DNA from: Sva-07 sp963828415
Lineage (GTDB): Bacteria; Actinomycetota; Acidimicrobiia; Acidimicrobiales; Ilumatobacteraceae
Direction: 5' to 3'
Length of the DNA: 64,000 nt
NCBI GenBank assembly: GCA_963828415.1
Contig: CAWHEI010000002.1
Coordinates: 1-64,000 of the forward strand
Shown: positions 9,101 through 16,631 of the stretch, piece by piece
Numbering within the stretch: position 1 is the stretch's first letter
How the letters are laid out: every line of letters begins with the position of its first letter
Position numbers and translations under genes: made by a program
The notes under the pieces: model-generated
The model's input: the letters and a program-made list of their open reading frames with translations, nothing else
What the model was told of the DNA's origin: nothing
Database searches by the model: none

Positions 9101-9427
9101 TTCACCGATCGGACAAAGACCTTCGTCGACCCATTCTCAACTGCTGGGCTGTTCATCATGGAACTCGTGCGTCGACTCGACAACGGACTGGCCAATGAGA
9201 TCCGGAACGGCGACGAGCGGCTGCGGCATATCCTGACCCATCAGGTCTTTGAGATGAGCCACAACGAGATCCTTCACCGCATCACCATCGAGGCCGTCTC
9301 CGGCGGCGTCGCGGAACGCAAAGCGTGGATTGAAGGCTCGGGTCACTTCCGGGTCGGCAATTTAGCCGAAATGACCCCCGAAGAACGCGACAAGACCATC
9401 GCTGAGATGCTGGGAGCCGAGGTATGA
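6137..9427 (+). CDS. GIY-YIG-like nuclease / SF2 helicase / MTase N-half fusion (restriction subunit)
   Basis: 1096 residues. Residues 14-48 (LIYSW, then GWEKIGYTEQETADARI) fit a GIY-YIG/T5orf172-type nuclease start. Residues 161-168 (KPRFGKTL) are an unusual Walker A of an SF2 translocase, with DEAH in LLVIDEAHEG near 279 and a QAAFRAQ motif VI near 535. About 730-855 is a charged coiled-coil linker. The C-terminus has an MTase motif I-like segment, FVDPFSTAGLFIMEL, near 995. It reads as a restriction-translocation subunit carrying the AdoMet-binding half of a methyltransferase whose catalytic half is the next gene. The layout resembles a type ISP enzyme cut in two. ATG start coupled to the upstream gene. 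Confidence 0.8.
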   Translation: MPSPKISTFRAITPLIYSWTTPDIPKYDGWEKIGYTEQETADARIAQQASQLSVEKKKLWSRRALFTSEAGGRFTDTDFHAYLKQQGVERETKPKRTEWHHLAPAQKKSLDYFNDFAGQDFPDLPGTGGEDDYVLRPEQQAAVDQALAAFAAGEVEVLWNAKPRFGKTLTTYDLMRALDVRKVLIVTNRPAIANSWFDDFTRFIGHQTVFRFVSESPSLDSRSPMTREQWRALSLNHPDEDLRVVEFLSLQDLKGSVYFGGSYDKLEHVAHLNWDLLVIDEAHEGIDTTKTDVALDQINRTWTLHLSGTPFKALASGKFGDDQIFNWTYEQEQNARQSWEGEGEENPYAALPTLNLLTYQVSRMITDHLAEGVAIDEDEANIDYTFDLNEFFATKDNGFFEHEDEIIKFLDCLATNEKYPFSTAELRDEIRHSFWLLNRVASAKALEKLLRKHDVFKDYTVILAAGDGKTDDATDTVALGKSLDKVRAAIAEAEDSDGKTITLSVGQLTTGVTVPEWTAVIMLTNMSSPAQYMQAAFRAQNPCTFERNGAVFQKQNAYIFDFAPERTLAIFDAFANNLHPNPSGDQGVRQNNIRTLLNFFPVLGEDAEGRMIELDASQVLTFPQVFKAREVVRRGFLSNLLFANVAGIFRYSEHVKDILEKLPIAKQGKVKAGEPIDVPHPPPVTDQDGNVQVDMETVINPKVSELGKPAWSVEAIPTPEPDAPAHTAARQIAKAVTDQSRAKRDELKEEYGLTAKQVERDMKRTEQSVKDQVERAYIEHSIASKHLEDELKSAATEADADAVQAKKAEQDEALKTTVLGIVEATMDSIVPETVIREETKKEQKRANQTMDDARSHLRGFARTIPMFLMAYGDRGIRLSNFDDYTPDDVFEEITGITEVEFRLLRDGQEITEEDGTVTKIPGLFDEAVFNQSVQEFLDKKESLADYFDDAQTENIFAYIPQQKTSLVFTPQKVVKLMIDTLEAENPGIFTDRTKTFVDPFSTAGLFIMELVRRLDNGLANEIRNGDERLRHILTHQVFEMSHNEILHRITIEAVSGGVAERKAWIEGSGHFRVGNLAEMTPEERDKTIAEMLGAEV

Positions 9428-9428
9428 C

Positions 9429-10463
9429 GTGACCAGAAAATTCGACGTCGTCATCGGCAACCCTCCCTACCAGGTAGAGGCCCAAGGCGAGGGCACCCGC
9501 GACACCCCCGTCTATCACCTGTTCATGGACGCGGCCTACGAGGTCGGGACGAAGGCAGTCCTAGTCACCCCAGCGCGCTTCCTATTCAACGCAGGTTTCA
9601 CGCCGAAGTCGTGGAATGAGAAAATGCTCGCCGATCCACATCTCACTGTTCCGATCTACCTCCGAGACAGCTCGGAACTGTTTCCCGGCACCAAGATCCG
9701 CGCTGGGATCGCTGTGACGTACCGGGACGCGGACCGCGCTGGTGCACCCATCGAGACGTTCACGGCGTACGACGAACTTAACTCGATCCTGCACAAGGTG
9801 CGAGAGTCAGGAACGACCTTTATCGAAACTCTGGGCATCACGAGTTCACGCTCATACCGCTACACAGACAAGTTGTACGAGGACCACCCCGAAGCACTCA
9901 AGCTGCGCCCGGAGGGCAACGCTGCCCTGGTCAACACGAACGCGTTTGAGCAGTTCTCCTTTCTCTTCTACGAGACCCGACCTGCCGACGATCACGAGTA
10001 CGTTCAGGCACTAGGTGTGATCAAGAACAAGCGATACCGCCGATGGATTCGTGGCGAGTACATCACCGGCCCGGAGAGCTTTCACAAATACAAGGTCGCG
10101 CTCCCGGCAGCAAACGAAAGCAACAAGCTCGGGTGGATGGCGGCCCCGGAGGTCGTTGAGCCTGGAGTTGCCGTAACCCAGACGTTTCTGACCATCGGCG
10201 CGTTCGACACACAGGCCGAAGCGCAGGCCTGCTTCTCGTACGTCAAGACAAAGTTCGCGCGGGCAATGCTCTATGTCTTGAAAGTGACACAGCACAACCC
10301 TCGCTCAACGTGGCGGTTCGTCCCGGCGCAGGACTTCACGTCGGAGTCAGACATCGACTGGACAAGGTCGACCCCGGCGATCGATCAGCAGCTGTACGCC
10401 AAGTACGGACTCGACGACGAGGAGGTCGCCTTCATCGAGGCCAAGGTCGAGCCGATGGACTGA
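9429..10463 (+). CDS. Eco57I-type N6-adenine DNA methyltransferase, catalytic half with target-recognition domain
   Basis: 344 residues. It starts almost directly with the catalytic motif IV (FDVVIGNPPYQ, N11-Y14) and lacks motif I, which lies at the end of the preceding protein. The remainder is a target-recognition-like domain ending in IDQQLYAKYGLDDEEVAFIE, a C-terminus I associate with Eco57I-family modification proteins. The GTG start at 9429 lies one base after the upstream stop, in the +1 frame relative to it. Known relatives, as I recall, also begin at this point, so the split is probably natural rather than a frameshift. Together with the previous gene it should methylate adenine at the site recognised by restriction. 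Confidence 0.8.
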   Translation: MTRKFDVVIGNPPYQVEAQGEGTRDTPVYHLFMDAAYEVGTKAVLVTPARFLFNAGFTPKSWNEKMLADPHLTVPIYLRDSSELFPGTKIRAGIAVTYRDADRAGAPIETFTAYDELNSILHKVRESGTTFIETLGITSSRSYRYTDKLYEDHPEALKLRPEGNAALVNTNAFEQFSFLFYETRPADDHEYVQALGVIKNKRYRRWIRGEYITGPESFHKYKVALPAANESNKLGWMAAPEVVEPGVAVTQTFLTIGAFDTQAEAQACFSYVKTKFARAMLYVLKVTQHNPRSTWRFVPAQDFTSESDIDWTRSTPAIDQQLYAKYGLDDEEVAFIEAKVEPMD

Positions 10464-10526
10464 CTTGTCGGCGTTTCCTTCGGCCACGGCCGGAGGCCAT
10501 CGCGGATGAATTTCAAAGGCAAGAAA

Positions 10527-10543
10527 TCCGCTTCCCAAGCGGA
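10527..10543 (-). terminator. Hairpin terminator of the integrase gene
   Basis: TCCGCTT-CCC-AAGCGGA is a perfect 7-bp stem with a 3-base loop. Read on the minus strand it is followed by TTTCTT and lies four bases after the integrase stop. A second GC-rich hairpin (10477-10495, CCTTCGGCC/GGCCGGAGG) lies closer to the methyltransferase stop and could serve the plus strand. Confidence 0.5.
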
Positions 10544-10546
10544 CGT

Positions 10547-11650
10547 TCAACCGCTCCCAGGGATCAGTCGATCGATAGACGATGCGACTTCCACGTCACG
10601 CTGTTCGGCTGCATGCTGGTACCGCAGCGCCGCTCGCGGCGATGCGTGACCGAGCCTGGCCATCGACTCGCGGATGCTGGCGCCCGCGCTTGCTGTGAGC
10701 GTTCCTGCGTGGTGTCGAAGATCATGGAATGTGCAGTCGACGCCGGCATCGCGGCGTGCGTTGGTCCACACCCGCCGCCAGACCGTGATCGTCGGCGTCG
10801 TTGCCGTCCGCTCGTCTGCGAAGAGCAGGTCGTCGCCGCTCAATTCGAACTCGGCGATGTGGCGTTCGACTTCCTTGCCGACAACCGATGGAAGCGCGAG
10901 TCGCCTCGTCCCGGCGTCGGTCTTCGGCAGCTCGCGTCGGGGCTGCCCACCCACGAACACGATCGACGAACTCACCGTGATCGTCGACCGTCCATCACGT
11001 TCGACGACATCATTCACGCGCAACGCGAGGCACTCACCGCGACGCAACCCGACGAGGCCGGCGAGGAGAACCATCAGTCGGTAGCGCGGCTTGATCGCGT
11101 CGGCGAGTGCGATCACGTCGTCCATCGACAGCAACGGCCGTTCCTCGCTGTGTTCGACCGCGGCCCCCTTGAGGTTGCACGGATTCGAACGAAGCACGCG
11201 GTCGTCGACGGCAGCTTCGAGTATCTGGCGGAGCAACCGGTACGCCTTCGCTGTCGTCACTCCACTCTGGGAGCCAGCGCTGACCACGCCGTACCAACTG
11301 CGGATGCTCTCCGAGTCGATCCTGCCGATCTGTCGGTTGCCGAGCAGTGGATCGAGATACTGGCGGAACAGGTACCGGTACAACTCCATCGTCTTGGGAC
11401 GGAGATCTCCTCTCGAGTCGAGCCATGCCTTCCCGTATACGCCGAACGCAATCTTGCCTCGATCGAGATCGAGCGCGTCACCTCGCCCGAGGTCGGTCTC
11501 CATCATCGCGAGCCACCGGCCAGCATCGGCCTTGGTGGCGAACGTGGTCGGGGCCGACTGGATCTTCCCGGTTCGCGGGTGGGAGAAGCGCGCTTGCCAG
11601 CGCCCCGACGGAAGCTTGCGAACCGACCCGAAACCTCGCCGCTGTGCCAT
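10547..11650 (-). CDS. Tyrosine recombinase / integrase of a tRNA-Ala-associated island
   Basis: 367 residues with the phage-integrase layout: an N-terminal arm-binding AP2-like start (GFGSVRKLPSGRWQARF), a core-binding SAM-like region at about 70-160, and a catalytic domain with R203 (GLRRGE), H309-x-x-R312 (FHDLRHH), H335 (LGHAS) and the nucleophile Y344 (LRYQHA). All catalytic residues are present. It is oriented away from the tRNA-Ala gene 106 bases upstream, the standard arrangement for an element integrated at a tRNA 3' end. It probably catalyses integration and excision of the island carrying the restriction-modification genes. Confidence 0.93.
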   Translation of the reverse strand: MAQRRGFGSVRKLPSGRWQARFSHPRTGKIQSAPTTFATKADAGRWLAMMETDLGRGDALDLDRGKIAFGVYGKAWLDSRGDLRPKTMELYRYLFRQYLDPLLGNRQIGRIDSESIRSWYGVVSAGSQSGVTTAKAYRLLRQILEAAVDDRVLRSNPCNLKGAAVEHSEERPLLSMDDVIALADAIKPRYRLMVLLAGLVGLRRGECLALRVNDVVERDGRSTITVSSSIVFVGGQPRRELPKTDAGTRRLALPSVVGKEVERHIAEFELSGDDLLFADERTATTPTITVWRRVWTNARRDAGVDCTFHDLRHHAGTLTASAGASIRESMARLGHASPRAALRYQHAAEQRDVEVASSIDRLIPGSG

Positions 11651-11675
11651 CTACGAGACCCTTCTTGCCCGCTGC

Positions 11676-11696
11676 TACTGGCACGATACTGGCACG
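11676..11696. repeat. Direct repeats beside the integrase start, candidate arm-type sites
   Basis: TACTGGCACG occurs at 11676-11685 and again at 11687-11696, one helical turn apart (11 bases), between the integrase start and the tRNA-Ala terminator. This spacing and position fit paired integrase arm-binding sites, or an operator for int. Inference from position only. Confidence 0.4.
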
Positions 11697-11718
11697 CCGC
11701 ACCTCATCTTGCAACGAG

Positions 11719-11751
11719 AAAGCCCCCGGCAGCTCTGCTACCAGGGGCTTT
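11719..11751 (-). terminator. Terminator of tRNA-Ala
   Basis: AAAGCCCC and GGGGCTTT form an inverted repeat around a short loop just past the 3' end of the tRNA gene. The arms include A and T tracts on either side, as in a Rho-independent terminator. Confidence 0.65.
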
Positions 11752-11756
11752 GTCGG

Positions 11757-11830
11757 TGGAGACGATGGGAATCGAACCCACGACCCCCTGCTTGCAAAGC
11801 AGGTGCTCTAGCCAACTGAGCTACGTCCCC
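11757..11830 (-). tRNA. tRNA-Ala (anticodon TGC)
   Basis: Cloverleaf on the minus strand. The acceptor GGGGACG pairs with CGTCTCC (one G-U), the discriminator A is at 11757, the anticodon stem CCTGC/GCAGG encloses the TTTGCAA loop with anticodon TGC, and the T-loop GTTCGAT is present. CCA is not encoded. It is likely the attachment site of the neighbouring integrase. In mycobacteria alaT directly follows ileT; here tRNA-Ile lies about 19 kb away. Confidence 0.95.
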
Positions 11831-11887
11831 GAAGGGATGTTCCCCGAAAGGAACCGCTCCACGATACCGCCAGGTCGCCCGACGCGG

Positions 11888-12787
11888 TCAGGTTCGTGAA
11901 CAGTGGATCCATTCCCGGCTGATCTCGAAGCCGACACTGCGGTACAGGCCGAGCGCATTCGCGTTCTCGGCCTCGACACCGAGGCCGATGATCCTTGGCT
12001 CCTTCGCGCCGAGGCGCCGACACGACTCGATCAGCACCGCCCGGCCGAGGCCGCGGCCTCGAGCCGACGGAGCCACGCCGAGCTGTGACACCCAGCCAAC
12101 GGCGCCGGTGAAGGTTCGCCCGAGAACACTCCCGACGATCGGTCCGCTTCCGCCATCACCGCGGGCGACCACCACGAGATCCGCGTCGAACCAGGTTCCG
12201 GCGAGGATCGATGACCGCCATTCGTCGATCGGACGATCGGTGTGGCCCGGCACGTCGGTCCAGAAGTCGTACAGCATTGCGTGAAGTTCCTCGTCGTCGA
12301 CTCCGAGCCGGAACGGCACCGGCACGATCCCATCGGGCCATGTCGGCTCCGACAGGTCGGCGGTGTCGCCGGGCCGTTCGAGCTCGAAGCTCGACCGGCT
12401 GGGCGCAAACCCGAGCGCGTCGAGATCGGCCATCCGCTCGGCGTCCTGAGCCGGCGACTCGACCTGGATGTCGTCACCCAGTTCGGTGAGCCAGTCGAAC
12501 AGCGCTCGCCGAACGGCCGACGCGTCGCCCACGGGCGCGTTGATGGCGACGCTGGTGTGACCATGACCTACAGCCATCGCGGCGCCCACCACCATGCCGT
12601 CGACCACTGCGACTCGGGCGCCGAGCTCGAGTGAACCCATCGCCCGCTGGACCCGATCGAGTTCCGCACGAACGTCATCGACGTCACCATCGGGTTCGCC
12701 CCACCACGCCGTGTCCTGGGCGTCGACGACCCGCGAGATCGCCTCGACATCATCGTCGACGGGGGGACGGAGTTCGACCTCGGTCAT
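11888..12787 (-). CDS. GNAT-family N-acetyltransferase (tandem GNAT-like)
   Basis: 299 residues from the ATG at 12787. The C-terminal half is a full GNAT domain: VGWVSQLGVAPSARGRGLGR (motif A, acetyl-CoA loop GRGLGR) and AENANALGLYRSVGF (motif B). The N-terminal half (MTEVELRPPVDDDVEAI) resembles a second, degenerate GNAT repeat, as in mycothiol-synthase-like proteins. The substrate is unknown. It could be a mycothiol synthase relative, but that is not established by neighbours. It is divergent from the flavin-dependent enzyme to its right. Confidence 0.75.
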   Translation of the reverse strand: MTEVELRPPVDDDVEAISRVVDAQDTAWWGEPDGDVDDVRAELDRVQRAMGSLELGARVAVVDGMVVGAAMAVGHGHTSVAINAPVGDASAVRRALFDWLTELGDDIQVESPAQDAERMADLDALGFAPSRSSFELERPGDTADLSEPTWPDGIVPVPFRLGVDDEELHAMLYDFWTDVPGHTDRPIDEWRSSILAGTWFDADLVVVARGDGGSGPIVGSVLGRTFTGAVGWVSQLGVAPSARGRGLGRAVLIESCRRLGAKEPRIIGLGVEAENANALGLYRSVGFEISREWIHCSRT

Positions 12788-12853
12788 GTCGAGATCGTTG
12801 CATGTCGGGTGTCCGGTAGCGGCCGAGATTTCGATGCTCCCTACCATCGCCGC

Positions 12854-14125
12854 ATGGCCCGCTTGCGTTTCGGAACGTTCCTCGCCCCCCACCATCCGAC
12901 CGGTGAACACCCGACGCTGCAGTTCCAGCGCGACATCGACTTCGCCGAACACCTCGATCGGCTCGGCTTCGACGAGTTCTGGTGCGGCGAGCACCACTCG
13001 TCCGGTTGGGAGATGATCGCGTCGCCGGAGATGTTCCTCGCCGGCGCGGCCCAGCGAACCCACAACATCATGCTGGGCACCGGGGTGACGAGCCTTCCGT
13101 ACCACCACCCGTTCAACGTGGCTCAGCGCATCGTGCAGCTCGACCACATGAGCCGGGGTCGGGCGATGTTCGGATCCGGTCCCGGGGCGCTGGCCTCCGA
13201 CGCACGCACTCTGATGATCGACCCGATGGTGCAGCGCGACCGTCAGGACGAAGCGCTGTCGGTGATCACCCGCCTGCTGCGCGGCGACGACCGCTTCAGC
13301 TACGAGTGCGAGTGGTTCAAACTCAACGATGCTCGCCTGCAGCTCCTCCCACTCCAGGAGGAGCTGCCGATGGTGACGGCGTCGTCGATCTCGCCGTCGG
13401 GCATGACGCTGGCCGGCAAGTACGGCATGGGCGTGCTGTCGATCGCCTCGAACTCGACCGCCGGGATCCAGGCGCTGCCCACCCAGTGGAGCTTCGCCGA
13501 GGACGCAGCGGCCGAACACGGCCAGGTCGTCGACCGCAAGAACTGGCGGGTCATGCTCGCCTTCCACATCGCCGAATCACGCGAGCAGGCCCGCAACGAA
13601 GCCGTCGACGGGCTGCATCGTTGGCACAACGAGTACAACGTGTGGACGCTCGGTCGACCGAACGCCACCCACGTCGACGACAAGTGGGAACTGCTCGAAC
13701 AGACCGTCGGCGATGGAAGCCCCGGGTCGGGAGCGGGCGTGATCGGAACCCCCGACGACCTCGTGGCAGCGATCCGTCATCTGCAGGAGATCACCGGTGG
13801 CTTCGGTGTCGTGCTCGGGTTCGCCCACGACTGGGCGAACCGCGAGGCGACGCTGCGGTCGTGGGAGCTCGTGGCTCGCTACGTGATCCCCGAGCTGAAC
13901 GGCCACATCGTCGGGCTGCGCGAGTCGCAGGAATACCTCAACCGCCACCAGGCCGAGCTGATGGCCGGCGCTTCCCAAGCCGTGGTCAGCAAGATCCTCG
14001 CCAACGACAAGGCCGCCGCCGCCCTGCAGACCACGATGGAGCAGGCCGCCCAAGCAGCAGCGGCGAAGAAGGAGCAACAGTCGGAGTTCCGCCCCGGCGG
14101 CGGCCTGCCCACCTCCGTCGACTGA
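12854..14125 (+). CDS. LLM-class flavin/F420-dependent monooxygenase-like protein
   Basis: 423 residues from the ATG at 12854 (MARLRFGTFLAPHHP), typical of the bacterial luciferase-like TIM-barrel family. Supporting segments are FAEHLDRLGFDEFWCGEHHS, MLGTGVTSLPYHHPF and GRAMFGSGPGALASDA. Such enzymes oxidise small substrates with FMNH2 or F420. The C-terminus is Ala/Gln/Lys-rich and likely disordered. The open frame extends 15 codons further upstream, but those residues do not fit the family start. Monocistronic; the palindromic repeat at 14163 follows it. Confidence 0.85.
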   Translation: MARLRFGTFLAPHHPTGEHPTLQFQRDIDFAEHLDRLGFDEFWCGEHHSSGWEMIASPEMFLAGAAQRTHNIMLGTGVTSLPYHHPFNVAQRIVQLDHMSRGRAMFGSGPGALASDARTLMIDPMVQRDRQDEALSVITRLLRGDDRFSYECEWFKLNDARLQLLPLQEELPMVTASSISPSGMTLAGKYGMGVLSIASNSTAGIQALPTQWSFAEDAAAEHGQVVDRKNWRVMLAFHIAESREQARNEAVDGLHRWHNEYNVWTLGRPNATHVDDKWELLEQTVGDGSPGSGAGVIGTPDDLVAAIRHLQEITGGFGVVLGFAHDWANREATLRSWELVARYVIPELNGHIVGLRESQEYLNRHQAELMAGASQAVVSKILANDKAAAALQTTMEQAAQAAAAKKEQQSEFRPGGGLPTSVD

Positions 14126-14162
14126 CACCCCGCCACCTTCAACCCTCGCCGCCACGCCATCC

Positions 14163-14218
14163 CCGTTTGTGCTGCATTCCGGGTGACCCGGACCACCCGG
14201 AACATCACGCAAACGTGG
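14163..14218. repeat. Palindromic intergenic repeat, copy A
   Basis: About 56 bases forming an imperfect inverted repeat. CGTTTGTGCTGCATTCCGGG at the left is mirrored by a CCCGGAACATCACGCAAACG arm, around ACCCGG. It shares its ends and centre with two copies near 38.7-38.85 kb. It lies between a plus-strand stop and a minus-strand stop, so in RNA it could act as a bidirectional terminator. Confidence 0.75.
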
Positions 14219-14239
14219 TGGTTGGCGGGAGCGCGTGGG

Positions 14240-14419
14240 TCAGTCGTCCTTGAGGGCGACGGCGTTCGGGGTGACGTTCATCTTCGGTTCGTACTCGGCG
14301 AGTTCGACGACGCGACCCTCGGACCGGAAGGCATCGCGCAGCTGCGTGCGGCACACCTGGCACGGACCGTAGAACTCCTCGATCACGTCGCCGTTGCAGC
14401 GGGGGCAGCAGAACTCCAT
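14240..14419 (-). CDS. Small zinc-ribbon-like protein
   Basis: 59 residues from the ATG at 14419: MEFCCPRCNGDVIEEFYGPC, then CRTQL. Paired Cys-x2-Cys motifs (CPRC, CQVC) separated by about 14 residues form a zinc ribbon. The rest is short and acidic. Function is unknown; such proteins often bind nucleic acid or act as RbpA-like accessory factors, but no family is recognised. It is divergent from the membrane protein at 14455 and shares a 35-base intergenic space. Confidence 0.7.
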   Translation of the reverse strand: MEFCCPRCNGDVIEEFYGPCQVCRTQLRDAFRSEGRVVELAEYEPKMNVTPNAVALKDD

Positions 14420-14454
14420 GCGTGCCGACGCTAGTACGCCTACGATCCTGATCG

Positions 14455-15912
14455 ATGCCGTCCGGACCGCCCCTCTTCGACGACGAGGACGGTGTCGACG
14501 CCGATCACGAGTCGCCGCCCCGAGCGTCACACGACTCCGACGATCCGTCCGCCACGTCCCCGGCAACACGCCGAGGTCCCAACTACCTGTTCCGACGAGC
14601 CGTCGTCGTCGGCGGTGTGGTCGCCGTACTCGCCACCGCCTCGATCGTCGTCGGCCAACTGATCGGGTCGGGATCCACCGACACCACATCGGGTGCGATC
14701 AGCACCGACTGGAACCGCATCGTGTTGGTCGACAGCCGCACGGGGCGCGTCATCGTCGACGACGAGAGCGGCGAGGAAGTGGCCCGCATCGAATCCGGCG
14801 TGCGCACCCCGTCCGCCTCGGCCGTCGTCGACTCGACGCTCGTCATCGCGGGACCCACCGACGTCGCCGTCGTCACGATCGACAGCGAGTCCATCGACGA
14901 GTTCGACCTCGGCGCGGAGTCGATCGTCAGACCCGCCGGCAGCGCGCTCACCCTGCTCGCCCCCGGATCCGACGGACGCCGAGCCGTGATCGTGCACGGA
15001 CCCAGCGGCGACACGATCGACACCGATACGTTCGCTCCGGTCGTCGGCGCCCGTTATGAATTCGCGAGCGCTCGGTCGTCGGCGTCGGGGCGCGACGTGC
15101 TCGTGACCGATTCGGGCAACTTCCAGAGCGTGCTCCTCTCGTTCGATCGTGACGAGCCGTCGTTCTTCCCTGGTCTCGCGCTCGCCGTCGACGCGGACAT
15201 CGTCGTCACCGCCCAGAACATCGGCACCGATGCCACGGTCAACGTGTTCGACCATGCCGGTGAACCGGTCACCACGGGCCGCACCTCTTCGGTGCGCGCC
15301 GGCATGATCGCCGAGGCCGGTGTGGTGCTGGTCACCGTCGACGGCGCCGTGGTGACCATGTCGCCGTCGAGCGGCGAGATCTCCGATGTGAGCCAGCTCG
15401 ACATCGGCACGATCGAGTCGGGCACCGTGTCGACGACAGGCGACCGATTGATCGTGACCGGTGCGACCGGTACCGCCATCGTCGGCGGCGACGGAGTGAC
15501 GATCGCCAGCTTCGATGCACAGCGCCCCGCTGGCGACGGATCGCTGACCGGATCGACATGCCTTGCGACGATCAGCGAGGGAGCGTCCGCCGAGACGCAG
15601 ATCGCCGTCGTCGACGCGAGCGATGGATCCGTGCTCGTCGAGGCGAGCGGCGTCGAACCGTTGCTCTCCGAGGCATCGGGCTGCATCGTCGCCGCGTCAA
15701 CCCAACTCGGGTACGACCTGATGAGCAGCGCCGGGGTGCAGCAGATCCAGACCGGCGAGGCCGCGCTGGCGCTGGCGCTCGATGGCACGGCGGTGGCCGT
15801 CGAGCGCGACGGACGGGTGTTCCTGGATGGCACCGGCCTGGGCGACTCACCCGTGGGCGAGCCGATCGACCTCGGACCACGCGGGCGAACCGTGCACTTC
15901 ACGCAGTCATGA
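14455..15912 (+). CDS. Membrane-anchored protein with beta-propeller-like extracellular region
   Basis: 485 residues. There is an acidic cytoplasmic tail, one transmembrane helix at about residues 49-68 (AVVVGGVVAVLATASIVVG), then a Val/Thr/Asp-rich extracellular part with repeating segments (for example VLVDSRTGRVIV and VAVVTIDSESIDEF). These resemble the blades of a WD40/PQQ-like propeller. No catalytic motif and no known family. Its stop overlaps the ATG of the Cys-rich gene (ATGA), so the two may work together. Confidence 0.65.
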   Translation: MPSGPPLFDDEDGVDADHESPPRASHDSDDPSATSPATRRGPNYLFRRAVVVGGVVAVLATASIVVGQLIGSGSTDTTSGAISTDWNRIVLVDSRTGRVIVDDESGEEVARIESGVRTPSASAVVDSTLVIAGPTDVAVVTIDSESIDEFDLGAESIVRPAGSALTLLAPGSDGRRAVIVHGPSGDTIDTDTFAPVVGARYEFASARSSASGRDVLVTDSGNFQSVLLSFDRDEPSFFPGLALAVDADIVVTAQNIGTDATVNVFDHAGEPVTTGRTSSVRAGMIAEAGVVLVTVDGAVVTMSPSSGEISDVSQLDIGTIESGTVSTTGDRLIVTGATGTAIVGGDGVTIASFDAQRPAGDGSLTGSTCLATISEGASAETQIAVVDASDGSVLVEASGVEPLLSEASGCIVAASTQLGYDLMSSAGVQQIQTGEAALALALDGTAVAVERDGRVFLDGTGLGDSPVGEPIDLGPRGRTVHFTQS

Positions 15913-16631
15913 CCGACGAGGAGGTGAACACCGACGCATACGTCGAGATCGTTCGACCCGGCACGGTCTGGCGGTTCGAGCGCGAGTTCCTCGAGTCGAA
16001 CTGGACATGCCTGTTCGGCCGCGGTTGCAAGGGAATCCTGGACCGCGACGCCACCGAACTGAACCAGGGGTGCTGTTCGCTGGGTGCCCACTTCGGCGAT
16101 GGGCCCGCCGGTGAGGCCGAGGCGATGAACGTGTCGGCGTACGCATCGATGCTGGCACCGGAGCAGTTCCAGTTCCACGATGTTGCCACGGCAGTGCCGG
16201 ATCCTGACCTCGACGGCGAGGCGAACGGCATCTTCGGTGATGCCGCACGCACGCACACCCGAGTCGTTGAGGGGGCCTGCATCTTCCTCAATCGCCCCGG
16301 ATTCACCGGCGGTGAGGGGTGCGCGTTGCACATCGCCGCGCTCGCCTCCGACGAGTCGCCGACGGAGTGGAAGCCGTCGGTGTGTTGGCAGCTGCCACTG
16401 CGCGTCGACTGGCAGGAGATCGACGCCGACACCGAGATCGCCACGGTGCGCCGCTGGACCCGCGCTGACTGGGGGAATCACGGACGCACGATGGCGTGGT
16501 GCTGCACCGAACGTGCCGAAGGCGGCGAGGCGTACTGCGGCGCCGAGCAGGTGGTCGACTCGATGGCCGACTCGCTGGCGGCACTCGCCGGCGATGAGGT
16601 CTACGTCGAGCTCCGCCGCCGGACTCGTTAG
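15909..16631 (+). CDS. Cys-rich protein of unknown function, possible metal-binding
   Basis: 240 residues. Cysteines occur in clusters: WTCLFGRGCKGIL, QGCCSLG, a single Cys near the middle, GGEGCAL, SVCWQL, AWCCTE and AYCGAE. The CC pairs and spacing suggest an iron-sulfur or zinc site, loosely like YkgJ-type proteins. No signal peptide, so cytoplasmic despite being coupled (ATGA overlap) to a membrane-anchored propeller-like protein. The family is not recognised. Convergent with the amidohydrolase gene, whose stop overlaps its own (16628-16631). Confidence 0.65.
   Translation: MTDEEVNTDAYVEIVRPGTVWRFEREFLESNWTCLFGRGCKGILDRDATELNQGCCSLGAHFGDGPAGEAEAMNVSAYASMLAPEQFQFHDVATAVPDPDLDGEANGIFGDAARTHTRVVEGACIFLNRPGFTGGEGCALHIAALASDESPTEWKPSVCWQLPLRVDWQEIDADTEIATVRRWTRADWGNHGRTMAWCCTERAEGGEAYCGAEQVVDSMADSLAALAGDEVYVELRRRTR

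Noticed and set aside
9421..9435. Frameshift joining the helicase and the NPPY protein
   Set aside because: The second protein has its own GTG start and relatives are, to my memory, divided at the same point; a natural split is more likely than an error.
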